64,000 nt of DNA from Aphrocallistes beatrix (Eukaryota; Porifera; Hexactinellida; Sceptrulophora; Aphrocallistidae), in the NCBI GenBank assembly GCA_963281255.1, contig OY725502.1:3162001-3226000 (forward strand). Direction: 5' to 3'. The position numbers were made by a program, and so were the translations under genes. Positions 11,042-21,923 of the stretch are shown here, in pieces. The notes beneath the pieces were generated by a model. The model searched no databases and was not told the origin of the DNA. It saw only the letters and a list, made by a program, of their open reading frames with translations. Positions within the stretch are counted from its first letter, which is position 1. Every line of letters begins with the position of its first letter.

Positions 11042-11297
11042 GAAATAGCTAGAACAGCAACATTTTCCGCTCTAAAAAGAGCCTATTTCGCAATCACATG
11101 ATGACATATCAATTTTTTGACAGCGGCATTGGATACTCTGATATAATGTTTGTATATGATAATAATACATTTCAAATGTCTATCGGAAGCGGTTTATGAT
11201 TTATCGGTCTAATTAAATTTTGACTGTGTTAAAACTAGCCTCTTCGTGTTATGGCCTTCTCGATGACATATATAGCCGGATATTAAATAGGCCATGT
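11042..11297. repeat. Dispersed repeat, copy A
   Basis: Near-identical to 51537-51783, with shared blocks such as AACAGCAACATTTTCCGCTC and GACATATATAGCCG. No coding potential and no obvious termini. The second copy is cut by an inserted element. Confidence 0.8.
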
Positions 11298-14005
11298 TAG
11301 AGATTAATATTCAAACAAATCGACAGCACAAATATAATTGGCGCCACACTAATTCGCTCTGAGAAAATTTAATTATCTAAAACTATTTTTGGTAGCAATC
11401 GTGTAAGTTATCAAGCCAAAATTATGAATGTATAGCGATGCAATCGATTAAGCATTAGATAAAGCTGCAAAGTCGAATCCCCTAGCACCTTGTGAATCTG
11501 TTCTCACATTCCCAGTCAGCATGAGTTACACAATCTTTGTTTTTCTTAACCTGCTCGGATAAATCCTTTATGAATGTTCTTGATTTAAGCTGTGTAAATT
11601 CAAATCTGCAAGTAGTATATCCCAATTTAAAATTTTAAAAGGAATGGATACATATTTTCAGTAAAATTATCTGAATTCTATCCATATCTTTAAATTTCTC
11701 CATCACCGTATTAACAAAACCACACTAACAAGAAACTCTTATCTTTGTAGCAGAAGCTAATTGTAAATTCGAGAATTGTATTGACTTAAATTTTTCATGG
11801 ATACTAATCCTAAATCAGAAATTGAAAATGTTCGTGTGAAAGTCAATGTTGTTGGATCAATTTCAAATCAACACTTTGACAATATAAGATCTTATTCTCG
11901 TAAATTATCAGGTCTGAGTAGAGAAGTAGTCATATTTTTTGTACTTTATTCTACTAGTAATTTTCATTATAAGCCTTAGAACTTGTGAAGCGTGGAAATC
12001 TTATTATTCAGACTACGTATATCCTATTGTAGTTCATATTACACAGAACATCAATTATTTCTCATTAGAAAGCTACAATCTAATGATCTTACAATACGTT
12101 TAGATGCTACAGGTTCCGTTGTAAGGTAAATTGATAAACTGCACAAACCAATACTATATTATTGGTTAGTAGTTAGGCATCTGAAGGCTCAAATTACTTA
12201 GCTTTGACTGATAGTTAGAACTGCAAACTGGTCTGGGGCAGTCAGGGGTTTATTGCGGCACTCGCATTATGTTAAATTTTGGAGTAGAAAATATTTTTAT
12301 GTCACGCAAGTCTGAATAACTCCAACCTGGTCTGACATCTGACGTTAAATGAAATCAACACTTTTGAAAAGATATTAAATTGATGGGATAATATTCACCC
12401 ATAATTTGGAACACATCATTATAACGAGTAGACACTGCATCAGCAAAGTACAGGTAACAGCAAACTGACGTGGAACTTGACTGATAATAGCGCTGGATGC
12501 ATCGGGTAAATGATTTGTTAAATCATTCATTCATACATTTCAAATAAAGGTACAGCGATATGTTGCACTATTCAATCATTTGAGAATTATACATGTAGTT
12601 ATTGCATTCGATCATGTAAATATCGTCGAGAATATTTCTAGGTATTAAAAATCTTTTTTGATGTCAAGGACTCCAATCCACACCACTAAGAGATTACCTG
12701 TATCTAAACATGGCGGCCATCTTGGATCTGACACTCTAGGGGTAAATGCTGCAGGGGGTTCAAGTGCATTTTTAGTACTGATAACCAAATTAAGTCAGGA
12801 ATGTTTCTACCAAGTTTCACCTCTCAATTTCTTTCCAATCTTCAATCAAAAATGACACAAAATTTTATTGTACAGGCAGCCCTCCCCGTTCGCGAGTTTG
12901 CCATTCGCGGTTTTGACTATTGTTTCAAAAAGCACTTGAATATATGCCACTACTGAGAATACTAGTTTGATATGATGTTCAGAGAACTAAAATGCCCCGG
13001 CGTCCGACGCTTATTCGAGCCCCGGCGCTTATTTATTTCGCTCACCCTTTAGACCCGGCGCTTATTCAGGGAAATACGGTATTTCACGTTTGATTGAGAC
13101 CCAACCCAAGGATAATATCGAAAAATAAAATAGTTCAATCCGGTTTAACCCGGATTTAGCCCAGTGGGCTGGGTTAAACCTATTTAAACTGGGTTAAATT
13201 CCAACCCAAATGTTGCATGCATAAAAGAACCTGGTTACCTTGGGTAGAATAATCAGGGGCTATAATTCTTAGAATTTTGTTTAACTTTAAGTAAATTCTA
13301 GGAATTTCTCGATTCACAACACTAAAGTCTAATTTTTAGGATCTATAAAATAAATATTGAATTTTAACTATTTAATAAGAATGATTATACACTATAAATG
13401 TTTATATACGAGTATCAGTATGCGAAGTCTAACTGATCTGTGGTTTGACTAAGACATAAATGTTTAATTAAGAAATAAATCACTACCTCGAATATGAGAG
13501 CAAAAACTACTGAGTTCTGATTTTCATCGTATCATCATGACGTAAACATGTTAATGCTTACGTCATGATGATACGATAAAAAGCTTAATATTATAGAAAT
13601 ATACATATTGAACATTTTTTATATCTCTTCTCAATCATGAGATATTTATCATTTCGATATGACGCGCTCAAATATTTGGCTCTAAATAATTATCCAATGT
13701 CTGATAGAATTAGGAGGAGATAATTTCATATGTGACATCAATATCTACTTGTACCTTTGAAGTGAACATGGACTTGCTATGTTGACTAGTTTTCCAACAA
13801 TAATACAACAAAATCATAAAATGCTGCCTAATCAAGATTCAGCACACAAGTACACACGTATAAGTATTTAAATTTCAAACCATTATCTTATAAACTCTTA
13901 TCAAGGGGGGACTTTGATTTATTATCATTTGTATATTAATCAATCAAATAATTAAGAGCACACTTAAATCAAGACAAAAGCAATTAGTAACAATTGTTGA
14001 ATAGA
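11298..14005. other. Long gene-poor stretch with repeat scraps
   Basis: No recognised gene. 12873-12922 matches the right end of the element at 32907-33470 (CAGGCAGCCCTC, TTTGCCATTCGCGG). 12990-13080 has three CCCGGCGCTTATT units of a decayed MITE. 13139-13205 has GGTTTAACCC/GGGTTAAA inverted motifs. The open frames at 11797 and 12658 look like chance. Confidence 0.5.
13526..13577. repeat. Perfect 20-bp palindrome
   Basis: The arms are 13526-13545 and 13558-13577 (ATCGTATCATCATGACGTAA and its exact complement), with a 12-nt loop. Each arm holds a TGACGTAA site. Confidence 0.9.
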
Positions 14006-15163
14006 TTATAAACGAGTAAATGTATTAGATCGAAACGCTTGTATGAAAGGAGGTCTCCGGTTTTCAATTCTGCTTCGATTCTCCAAATTGGATCTATATC
14101 TCTCCATTAGTGGTTGCGTGATGCGTGCATTAACATTATTGAAATGCTTTCCTCTCCTCAAAATGTTCAAAAATATCGAAATGCAGAGTGAAAAATACAA
14201 AATAAACATGATTATATCAAGGAATGCAATAGTAGAGAGCTGAATAATATATAGATTATAGTATAATATGAGAAATGCATTACTGTGAAAATTTAGCGTT
14301 GGAAAATAGTCAAGAGTGATGTAACTTAAAAAGCATGGATTGAAACCAAAGATACTGAGAGGCTCGCTCACAAACCCAAGAAAAGAAGAAGCTAGCACTA
14401 AAGCAAAACAGGATACAGTAAACATTTGTGAGTAGAAGAAATAGTTAACTATTCTCTTTTTATCTAAATAATCACGTTTAGAAGAATGAAATTTTGCTTC
14501 ATCTCTCCTTCCTTTCAATAAAAGATAGAAACTGTAACTAGAACGAATGTACAATCGGAAATCTAACAAACCCAGTGGAAAGAAGATGAGCTGAGATAGA
14601 TACCAGGTATGCACGAAAGATGACAAGAGTAGGATTACGAAAAATCTTCCAAGAATGTGAACAACATTCCGTTTTATACAGTTCCTATAAGGACAATCGA
14701 GGAACGCTCTCCTTAAAACGATTAGAAATAGATACATTATTCGAGGGATTAAACTGAGAATTATCATATCAGTATTTAGCATGCGGTGTATTAGTGTACG
14801 TGAATTCTGGAGATTGATCAAATTAGTTTCCTTGATAGTGCACGAATTGGAAATATTAAAATCTTTCAAATTGTGTGGAGTATAATAGATGAGGATATTG
14901 GAAAGTCCCCAAACAGCAGCAGCACCCAATTCTAGCATGGACAAAACGAGAATGAAGTTGTATATCATCGATTTTATTTGTAAATTCTTTTTTACGTTTT
15001 TGAGATTAATCTGGAGTATGGTTGCTGCTGGGACATTTTTGATAGCATTCATGATAGAGATCTTTCTATGAATGAAGTATCCAATTACGACGAGCAAAGC
15101 TAGACAATATGGTACTACCATAAAAGGGAAAATCTTAGTTGAAAACTCGTAAAGTGTGGTCAT
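14006..15163 (-). CDS. Orphan multi-pass membrane protein, 385 aa
   Basis: A single open frame from ATG at 15163 to the stop at 14006. About seven hydrophobic segments can be seen near residues 11-30, 66-93, 132-150, 168-200, 240-264, 294-316 and 317-334. Basic clusters follow several of them (IHRK, VLRRAF, LLKGRRDEAK, LRRGKH), and the C-terminal tail from about 335 is basic and hydrophilic. The layout could suit a seven-pass receptor or a transporter-like protein, but I see no GPCR signature (no DRY or NPxxY) and do not recognise the family. There is no N-terminal signal peptide separate from the first segment. An inverted, frameshifted duplicate sits at 29529-30645 and shares the upstream flank, which supports this copy being the real gene: the frame is intact here and broken there. 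Function unknown. Confidence 0.7.
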   Translation of the reverse strand: MTTLYEFSTKIFPFMVVPYCLALLVVIGYFIHRKISIMNAIKNVPAATILQINLKNVKKNLQIKSMIYNFILVLSMLELGAAAVWGLSNILIYYTPHNLKDFNISNSCTIKETNLINLQNSRTLIHRMLNTDMIILSLIPRIMYLFLIVLRRAFLDCPYRNCIKRNVVHILGRFFVILLLSSFVHTWYLSQLIFFPLGLLDFRLYIRSSYSFYLLLKGRRDEAKFHSSKRDYLDKKRIVNYFFYSQMFTVSCFALVLASSFLGFVSEPLSIFGFNPCFLSYITLDYFPTLNFHSNAFLILYYNLYIIQLSTIAFLDIIMFILYFSLCISIFLNILRRGKHFNNVNARITQPLMERYRSNLENRSRIENRRPPFIQAFRSNTFTRL

Positions 15164-15594
15164 CTTTGTTGTACTACTGATTCTTCTTAGTTCTTTTATA
15201 TATTTTCATATCATATCATTTACAGATGAGTTACCTTCAAAAAAACTACCTTCACAACTTGACATCATTACAATTTGATTACAACTGAGGTAATTACTAT
15301 TACTTCAGCAGTGAATCGGCACTAATATAGTAGGTATTTATCAACCTGCAAAATAAGCTTTCACAAAACCATATGAATGATTTGTATCGTAAACAAATGA
15401 ATGGTTATACGTAGGCACACTTAAATACAAACATATGTTGAAATTTCATTATTCAGAATTGCAAAAACAAATCCTATTCATATTAGTGAAATTCAGTTTT
15501 TTTAATTCAAGTAAATGGATTAAAATATTTCGCAGGAAATAAGTTTAATCGATTTATTTATATTTCACGTACATTAATTATCTAAAAGCGCGCT
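15164..15594. other. Upstream flank of the membrane protein gene
   Basis: About 250 bp next to the gene is duplicated, inverted, at about 29300-29528 (shared ATGAATGATTTGTATCGTAA, TAGTAGGTATTTATCAA and TTCTTAGTTCTTTTATATAT). The last, read on the minus strand, gives ATATATAAAAGAAC about 25 bases before the ATG and could serve as a TATA-like element. Confidence 0.5.
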
Positions 15595-15741
15595 TCGCTT
15601 GATTGCGCTACGGGGGTGGCGGACACTTTGTGCCCGCCAGAGGGCCCCGTTGGCCGCGCCTGGGCTCAAATTGATCAATTATAAGATAGATAATATCTAC
15701 AAATACGTGTCTTACTGTTATAACAGAGTGATGAGTCATTA

Positions 15742-16035
15742 GAATACAAGTCATTTCGCACCTAAACCATTTCGTACTCTTTCCACTTCGTACTTAATTG
15801 CAATTTCGTACCTAACACAATTTCGTACCTAATACAATTTCGTACTCATTACAATTTCGTACCTAACACAATTTCGTATTTATAAAAACACAATTTCATA
15901 TTTATAAAAACACAATTTCGTTCTTATAAAAACACAATTTCGTATTTATAAAAACACAAATCTGAAAGTGTATTGGGTACGAAAGTGTCATAATTAAGGT
16001 ACGAAAGAGTGTTGGGTACGAAGTGACCGATACCC
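15742..16035. mobile_element. Tandem-repeat MITE, copy A (294 bp)
   Basis: A perfect 8-bp duplication AGTCATTA lies at 15734-15741 and 16036-16043. The ends are GAATACAAGTCATTTCGCAC and, inverted, GGGTACGAAGTGACCGATAC. The interior is an array of two unit types, CCTAACACAATTTCGTA and TTTATAAAAACACAATTTCG. The second copy is at 36893-37315. Confidence 0.85.
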
Positions 16036-16114
16036 AGTCATTATATTTTGATGATAGTTGTATCATAAGTGAGATATTTTAATATACACATTATATTAAA
16101 ATTTCAGCCTTCTA

Positions 16115-16712
16115 CAGTCTGTCACGCAATTATTTACAATTTTAAGTAATTTTGTAAAGAACCGTAGTTTGGAGCAACGCTAGTGCATATTTTCAGAGAA
16201 AATTGCAAATTGCACGGATCTTTTTATAATGTTCTTAATGGGGTTTTGATAGATAATGCATTTTTATGCTACCAGGGCGGTTGGAAACTTCAAGAAGACT
16301 ATTCCATCCATAAATCTAAGTTTTCAAGGGCCTACCAAAAGTTTCGTGAGATATCCTGCATAGATTGGCCTGCAAATAATCCCGATTTGAATCCTACTGC
16401 GAACTTATGGAGCTACTTAAACATAGGATTCAAGTCAGGGCTCCCAAAACGATAAAGAGGTAGAACGTTTCGTCAAAATTGAATGGGAGTCCTTTCGTTC
16501 CAACTAGTCTGTCTAACTTTGTAAAATAAATGAGGAGACGCTGCGGTTTGGTGATAGATTCTCGAGAGAAAAAATTGATTCTTAAATTTGAAATTGTTAT
16601 CATAGTTACATAATGGATATTGTTATCTAATAGTAAAAGAAAATCAATCAACCATACTTCTATCTTCAGTTATATTGAATTGAACGATTGTAAATAATTA
16701 CGTGACAGACTG
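16115..16712 (+). mobile_element. Tc1/mariner element relic
   Basis: The ends are CAGTCTGTCACGCAATTATT at 16115 and, inverted, TAATTACGTGACAGACTG ending at 16712, each flanked by TA (16113-16114 and 16713-16714). About 600 bp, so heavily deleted. Inserted into a CGCTT repeat at CCTTCTA. Confidence 0.8.
16183..16455 (+). pseudogene. Tc1 transposase C-terminal fragment
   Basis: A 90-codon frame carrying VLIDNAFLCYQ (second Asp region, normally QDNAPCH) and IDWPANNPDLNPTANLWSYL (third catalytic position region, normally WPxxSPDLNPIENxW). The third acidic residue is replaced (TANLW for IENLW) and the N-terminal DNA-binding half is missing. Dead. Confidence 0.8.
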
Positions 16713-16716
16713 TATC

Positions 16717-17468
16717 TAGGGTTTTTAATCCCGGGATCCAGGGATCCCGTAGGTTATTGTTCCGGGATTGTTTCTTCAATCCATTTTGGTAGCATATTGA
16801 TATGCTCTATGATCATTGTGCACATTTGTGTAATTGTGTTGAAATGATATAGGAATTTAATTGGTTTCGTATTGTAAATATTGAATGAAACATGTTTTCA
16901 ATATGAATAAGACATCAAAATAAATAAATGCTTAACAAGTCAGATAATTCAATCAAACTTGTAAGGTACTACACAACCATTCTAGCTGTTCATATATAAG
17001 GCGAATCGTCATTATCTAATATATTGAAATATGAACTTACTTATTGGAGAACAGACAGGAAACGAGGATATCATTTGGAAAAGGTATATCAAATGCTACT
17101 AACAATACCAAGGTCGGCTGAAGCAGCTCTAGCGGTCAGGCCCATTGCTTCATCATCCCTATAGTGGTCAGGCCTCCTAGGCCTTTTAGTATTATGAATT
17201 AACATAAGTGGTCAGGCCATGGCCTGACCACTTCCGCCGGCACTGAATACTGCAACCTCAGTCGAAGCGGGACGAACATTTTATTGTTCGGCATATTTAT
17301 GCAACAAATTTATAATAAGACTCAGTGATATCACTTTGGATACGCTAGCATCCTAAGGGTCAACAAGAAAAAATGAAGATGATAAAATAATATACGTATA
17401 AAAAACTTAATTCATATTCATCTTTTACTCCTATATTATATTTTCATTTTATCAGACTATCATATATA
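16717..17468. other. Left part of a composite insertion
   Basis: It begins with AATCCCGGGATCC motifs that reappear, inverted, near 18205-18262 (AAATCCCAAAATCCCGGGAT), suggesting one element with degenerate inverted ends. 17110-17235 has a GTGGTCAGGCC motif four times, partly inverted. No gene seen. Confidence 0.4.
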
Positions 17469-17958
17469 CAAGCGCTCTTCGCTTGCTTGAGCTGCGGGGC
17501 TGGCGGACACTTTGTGTCCGCCGGAGGCGCCTGTGGTCACCATTGATTAATCATATGGGAGATAACATCTCTAAATACGTCTGTCCTACTGTTATAATCG
17601 ATATCGCACGAAAAATCACCAAATTTGTCAATTTTAAAAATTTTTGGTGCGTAATGATGACGTCATAACAGAGTGATGAGTCATCATTTTTTATGATAGT
17701 TGCATCATATGTGAGATATATTAATATACATACACATTCTATTAAAATTTCAGCCTTCTATCGCCTAAAATGGCTGAGTATAAGTCGAAAAACTGAAATT
17801 TCTAATTATAAAAAGGTGACAATTACGTCAAAATTCCATGATGAGTCGACATTTTCGTCTGAGGTCAGAACTTAGTGGAGCCATAGCCAAAATACTCCCA
17901 CATTCCAAATATCAGCTTTCTGGGCCTGGCAGTTTCTTCAATCAATTCGTCACAGATA
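17469..17958 (-). repeat. CGCTT repeat, copy 6
   Basis: Full length, minus orientation, from CAAGCGCTCTTCGCTTGC to TTCTTCAATCAATTCGTCAC. The family's left-end motif follows at 18129-18154 (ATTAATCAAGTTTTAATAG), displaced by the foldback at 17969-18110. Confidence 0.85.
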
Positions 17959-17968
17959 TATAGATATA

Positions 17969-18110
17969 TATATGTTGCAGTCAAAGTGCGTTTTCAGCCA
18001 AAACGCGTTTTGGCTAGTCAGAACGCGTTTGGACTAGAAAGTCTGTCAAAACGCGTTTTGACTGGTCAAAACGCGTTTGGACTGAAAACGCACTTTGACT
18101 GCAACATATA
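17969..18110. mobile_element. Foldback mini-element, about 142 bp
   Basis: The arms are TATATGTTGCAGTCAAAGTG and its inverse CACTTTGACTGCAACATATA. The interior repeats AAACGCGTTT five times. It is inserted in the TA tract of CGCTT copy 6, between the body and the left-end motif. Confidence 0.8.
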
Positions 18111-18731
18111 CACAAACAAACAACAAACATTAATCAAGTTTTAATAGTAAGGATAATTAAACAAATTTAATTAATGCTAGAGAGATAACTATCATCATTT
18201 ATCAAGGGATTCCCGGGATTTTAAATATGGAAATCCCAAAATCCCGGGATTATAAAAAGAGTCCGGAATTAATCACCTAAATGGCGGAGTTATAGTCGAA
18301 AAACTGAAATTTTTAAAATTTAAAAGGTGACAATGACGTTATAATTCCATGATGAATCGACATTCCCGCGAGGAGTCCGTTCATTCGGATCCCTAGAGTA
18401 TGTATCATAAAATTTAGGCCAATGCATTAGAATCCTTGGATTCTAATCAAATCAGAAAAGCAATGTTCTGGACCTAGTTAGATAACATCAATTTGAACAT
18501 ACCACATGTACACATATACTAGTATGTAATAATATTTCCCACAAAATCTAGCATTGCATCGGGAGATTTAAAACATTGCTAGCTCATAATCAAGAGAGAC
18601 AAAATATTCTCAAATAAACGGATGAAGTAGTATAGATAAACATAAAATAAACAATCCAATACAATTCATACGTATTGCCATCAAAATCAACAATACGAAC
18701 TATAGACAGGGTACATTTAAATTTCTCAAAA

Positions 18732-21700
18732 CTAACAACCGAGATTGATCTTAGACTTGAAGCTGTCGATAGTTTCATAAAAGATAAAATCTGTTTGGTT
18801 GCTAGGTCTCACTAACCCTGGAATGTCAGCAAATATTTTAATATTCATACGTGGAGCAGCACTTGCTCCGAAAAATGTATCCTCATAAAAGGAGATGACT
18901 TCTTGCGGTGAAATTTGTAAGAGCAGATTCCTAATTTGAGAAATTCTTGAAAACTGGTACTGCCCATTATTAATCTCAGACCAAACGGTATCATAGGCAG
19001 AATTGAAAGAATCTGGCTCTGTGATAGAATCGTTGTAAGACCTAATTGTGTTCGTTAAATTGGGAATAGTAAGGTTGCTTTTAAACTGGAGTAGAAATGC
19101 ATTCACTCTTTGTTCGAGGTAATCAGGGTCTCGAATGGAACTCTGAATGAAGAAGTGTAGAAAAGCAGTATCATGGTTCCTCTCCACCCTACTGTACACA
19201 ATATACCCCAGCTGTTCCTCAGTTCTCAACTGTGAGAAGAACAGTGGACTCATGACAGAATTCAGAATCTTCAACAACACCCATTTTTTTAGTAGAAATG
19301 AATCACAGCTGTCGCCAAGACGTCGTAGATTGCAAACTCGGCCCAATTCAAACACAACATCCAGAACTGAGTTGATATCTCCTTTTACCGGATTAAGTTG
19401 CCAGAAAGTGTAATTCTTCCCTGGACACAGTTGAATTACCTGTGGTAAGGTGGGATGGGATTTTAACTGAGATCCAACCTTTGTGTGTAGTTTACCAACC
19501 AAGTTATTCGTTAACGAATCATCGATATTTCCAAATGTGAAACATACGAAAAATGAGTTCTGGTGTATTTTGGTCATTAAACTAGTAAAGTTATCTCGAG
19601 CAGATCCCAATGACGATAGGATATCTTCTACGCGATAGAAATTCGGATAGAAAAGAAGTGGAAAATAATAATAGAAAGCGATGTCACTAACTTTGAGTGC
19701 CTGATAGAAGTTCTCTAAATCACTCTCAAGTTTGCTATAACCTACATCAAACAACGGATTTTGAAATAAAGATAGGACGTCTGTGACTAGTTCAGTAGTA
19801 GAGTCCATGAACTGTGTGAGAAGGGTACCATCAGAATATCCTAAATACCTGAAGAAGATACCGTTCATATAATCGTAGGAATATGCGAATAGGTAGAAGT
19901 TTTGGTAATACTCAAGATGGGCTGGGAGTATCGTTTCCAAGACATTGAGGAACAACTGAACAGTAGCAGCATTTAGTGTTGAATTTGTGAAGTCATCTGT
20001 TTGTAGCAAGCATTCAAGTTTTAAGTAAGGCAGAGAATACTCTGTATTCTGCAGATGCCAGATTTCTCTACCCTCGGACAATGTCAATTTAGGATTTAAC
20101 TCGCTGTTACTCCCTGTGAGGAGGTTGAGGTCGGAAGGAATAGGCAAGTTTTCCGGGAGAGTAAAATTCATTGTAGGATTCTGATTCCATTGCTCTAGTA
20201 GCGTGTCACTAGGTTTGAGCGTTTGATAATTGAGATAAAAGTAAGACTCAGTCAGTGTTAAGTTAGGCCAGCCTTGATTTCCAGTAATGTTAAAAGAATC
20301 AGAGTAGAATAGAACGAGCAAGTTGGAAGGAGTCAATCGACCGAGAACTTCTGTATTTATAAAGTTGTAATCATATTCTAACGCACAAGGTGGATTCAGG
20401 AAGAACTGGCTTGCGTTTATTATCTGCATTTGCCGAGCTAGTCCAGCTATGGAAGACATGCCAAAATTCTGGTTATCATAGTCGAAATGTTTTTGTTGAG
20501 CGTCCAGCCACGAGTCAAATATAACTTTCATATCTTCAGAAGGAATGTTACGTAATTGATCGACAAAGAAGAAAAAATGTGTGACGATATCTGACCATTT
20601 GTCATCATAAATTAAATAATCTGGTATCCGCAAAGATATTACTAGCAAAGAAGTAGATACAATATCTTCAACTGAAAAATCAACCTCAAAGATGAGATTT
20701 TTCCCTTCGAGGTAACCGATGTAACTCCCGTTCCCTGAGTAGGAGAGAAGATGCGTTATAAAGGATGGAGCCATTCTGTAATGTTCTTGGAAAGAAGGTA
20801 ATTGGAATGTTAGAATCAAATCTGTTTCTTTCGTAATTCCTTGAGCAATGACTAACTTGGGTAAGTCATCATAAGGAGAGGAATAAAATTTTCTGTCGAA
20901 GTTCTTATTCGGAATGCTACTAAAATTAGCCTCGGCTATACTCATCAACTCTGTAACGTTCTGGTTTCCATAGAGAACTCCAGTCATCAAGTTAGAACTG
21001 TAAAAATCATTGTAATACTTTGATACTTTCGTACTGATGCTAGATATATTCAGCGTTTCTATGTTACCGATACTGAATTTAGCGAATGGACTGTTTGCCT
21101 TGGAAACTACTTGGAGTAATCGGAATATTCTCCACTCCTTCACTAGTTTATCATATTCATATTCTGAATTAACTGCGTTGATTTCTTTCTGGACGTAATC
21201 AGGATTGAAAAGTGGGTTGATAAAAAAACTGGAAAATATATCCATTGCACTGACAAAAGAATTCGGCTCGACTTGGAAGAAATAATTCGTAATACCCAGG
21301 TCTGTGTACGCATTAGCCCCGCCTCCATGCTCACTCACGAAATCAAAAAAATAATCCGGCTTTGGGTATTTTTGATTGCCAAGGAAGAGCATATGCTCAC
21401 AGAAATGTGCCAGTCCGTCTACATCTCCTTCGTTCAGAGTTCCAGAAAGTACAGAAAGAGCTGCGGCTGATATCTCCGTTTCTGGGTCACTAATCACAAG
21501 AACTCTCAATTCATTCTCCAATTCCTTGTACAGATAGCTACGCCTGCTAATCAACGGTTTTACGATCTCCTCACTGCTAGCTGGAAGGTTGCATACCAAA
21601 GTTTCACTTTCATCGCCTCTGAGTTTCGGTGCGAATACGAATCCAAATAATAGAATTAGAACCCAAGTCGTGATAGCGAAGGTTAGAGTGATTACTATGA

Positions 21701-21890
21701 AGATGGTAGTGAAGAGTTTATTACGATTATGAGTCAAATCACATTTTCCGCCGAATTTAACCTCGGAATATTTTCGTTTTTTCTCCTTCGCCGTGATGGT
21801 TTCTGTGTCTTGAGACAGTGGACCATCTTCTCCGCTCGTCACGTCATCATCAGTCGTCTCATCATGCATCGGTCTGTACTTTCCAGACAT
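18732..21890 (-). CDS. Membrane-anchored M16 metalloprotease (insulin-degrading-enzyme-like)
   Basis: A single-exon gene of 1052 aa from the second ATG (21890); the frame is open to 21923, but the extra 11 residues are hydrophobic and start less plausibly. Residues 1-59 are hydrophilic and acidic, then about 60-87 is one membrane segment (TTIFIVITLTFAITTWVLIL), giving a type II orientation. The catalytic domain has the inverted zinc motif HFCEH (H162, E165, H166) followed by MLFLG, and the third ligand E243 in NSEYEYDK, 78 residues after E165 as in insulin-degrading enzyme. The second half keeps EEQLGYIVYSRVER near the C-terminus. The full two-half architecture is present. Typical family members are cytosolic or peroxisomal and lack a membrane anchor, so ectopeptidase activity on extracellular or lumenal peptides is inferred. 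Many N-x-S/T sites after the anchor fit an exposed domain. Confidence 0.9.
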   Translation of the reverse strand: MSGKYRPMHDETTDDDVTSGEDGPLSQDTETITAKEKKRKYSEVKFGGKCDLTHNRNKLFTTIFIVITLTFAITTWVLILLFGFVFAPKLRGDESETLVCNLPASSEEIVKPLISRRSYLYKELENELRVLVISDPETEISAAALSVLSGTLNEGDVDGLAHFCEHMLFLGNQKYPKPDYFFDFVSEHGGGANAYTDLGITNYFFQVEPNSFVSAMDIFSSFFINPLFNPDYVQKEINAVNSEYEYDKLVKEWRIFRLLQVVSKANSPFAKFSIGNIETLNISSISTKVSKYYNDFYSSNLMTGVLYGNQNVTELMSIAEANFSSIPNKNFDRKFYSSPYDDLPKLVIAQGITKETDLILTFQLPSFQEHYRMAPSFITHLLSYSGNGSYIGYLEGKNLIFEVDFSVEDIVSTSLLVISLRIPDYLIYDDKWSDIVTHFFFFVDQLRNIPSEDMKVIFDSWLDAQQKHFDYDNQNFGMSSIAGLARQMQIINASQFFLNPPCALEYDYNFINTEVLGRLTPSNLLVLFYSDSFNITGNQGWPNLTLTESYFYLNYQTLKPSDTLLEQWNQNPTMNFTLPENLPIPSDLNLLTGSNSELNPKLTLSEGREIWHLQNTEYSLPYLKLECLLQTDDFTNSTLNAATVQLFLNVLETILPAHLEYYQNFYLFAYSYDYMNGIFFRYLGYSDGTLLTQFMDSTTELVTDVLSLFQNPLFDVGYSKLESDLENFYQALKVSDIAFYYYFPLLFYPNFYRVEDILSSLGSARDNFTSLMTKIHQNSFFVCFTFGNIDDSLTNNLVGKLHTKVGSQLKSHPTLPQVIQLCPGKNYTFWQLNPVKGDINSVLDVVFELGRVCNLRRLGDSCDSFLLKKWVLLKILNSVMSPLFFSQLRTEEQLGYIVYSRVERNHDTAFLHFFIQSSIRDPDYLEQRVNAFLLQFKSNLTIPNLTNTIRSYNDSITEPDSFNSAYDTVWSEINNGQYQFSRISQIRNLLLQISPQEVISFYEDTFFGASAAPRMNIKIFADIPGLVRPSNQTDFIFYETIDSFKSKINLGC

Positions 21891-21923
21891 TCTGATTCCA
21901 AGTAATATCAGATAAATAAACAA

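Larger units (their letters stand above)
15595..18358 (-). repeat. CGCTT repeat, copy 5, opened by nested insertions
   Basis: The repeat is collinear in three pieces: 15595-15741, 16044-16112 and about 18276-18358. The gaps are a tandem-repeat MITE (15742-16035), a Tc1 relic (16115-16712) and a composite segment (about 16717-18275) that itself contains another full CGCTT copy. The right piece resumes at TCACCTAAATGGC, exactly where the undamaged consensus continues after CAGCCTTCTA. Confidence 0.75.

Noticed and set aside
14006..15163. Assignment of the orphan membrane protein to rhodopsin-like GPCRs
   Set aside because: No DRY, CWxP or NPxxY motifs; only the number of hydrophobic segments suggests it.
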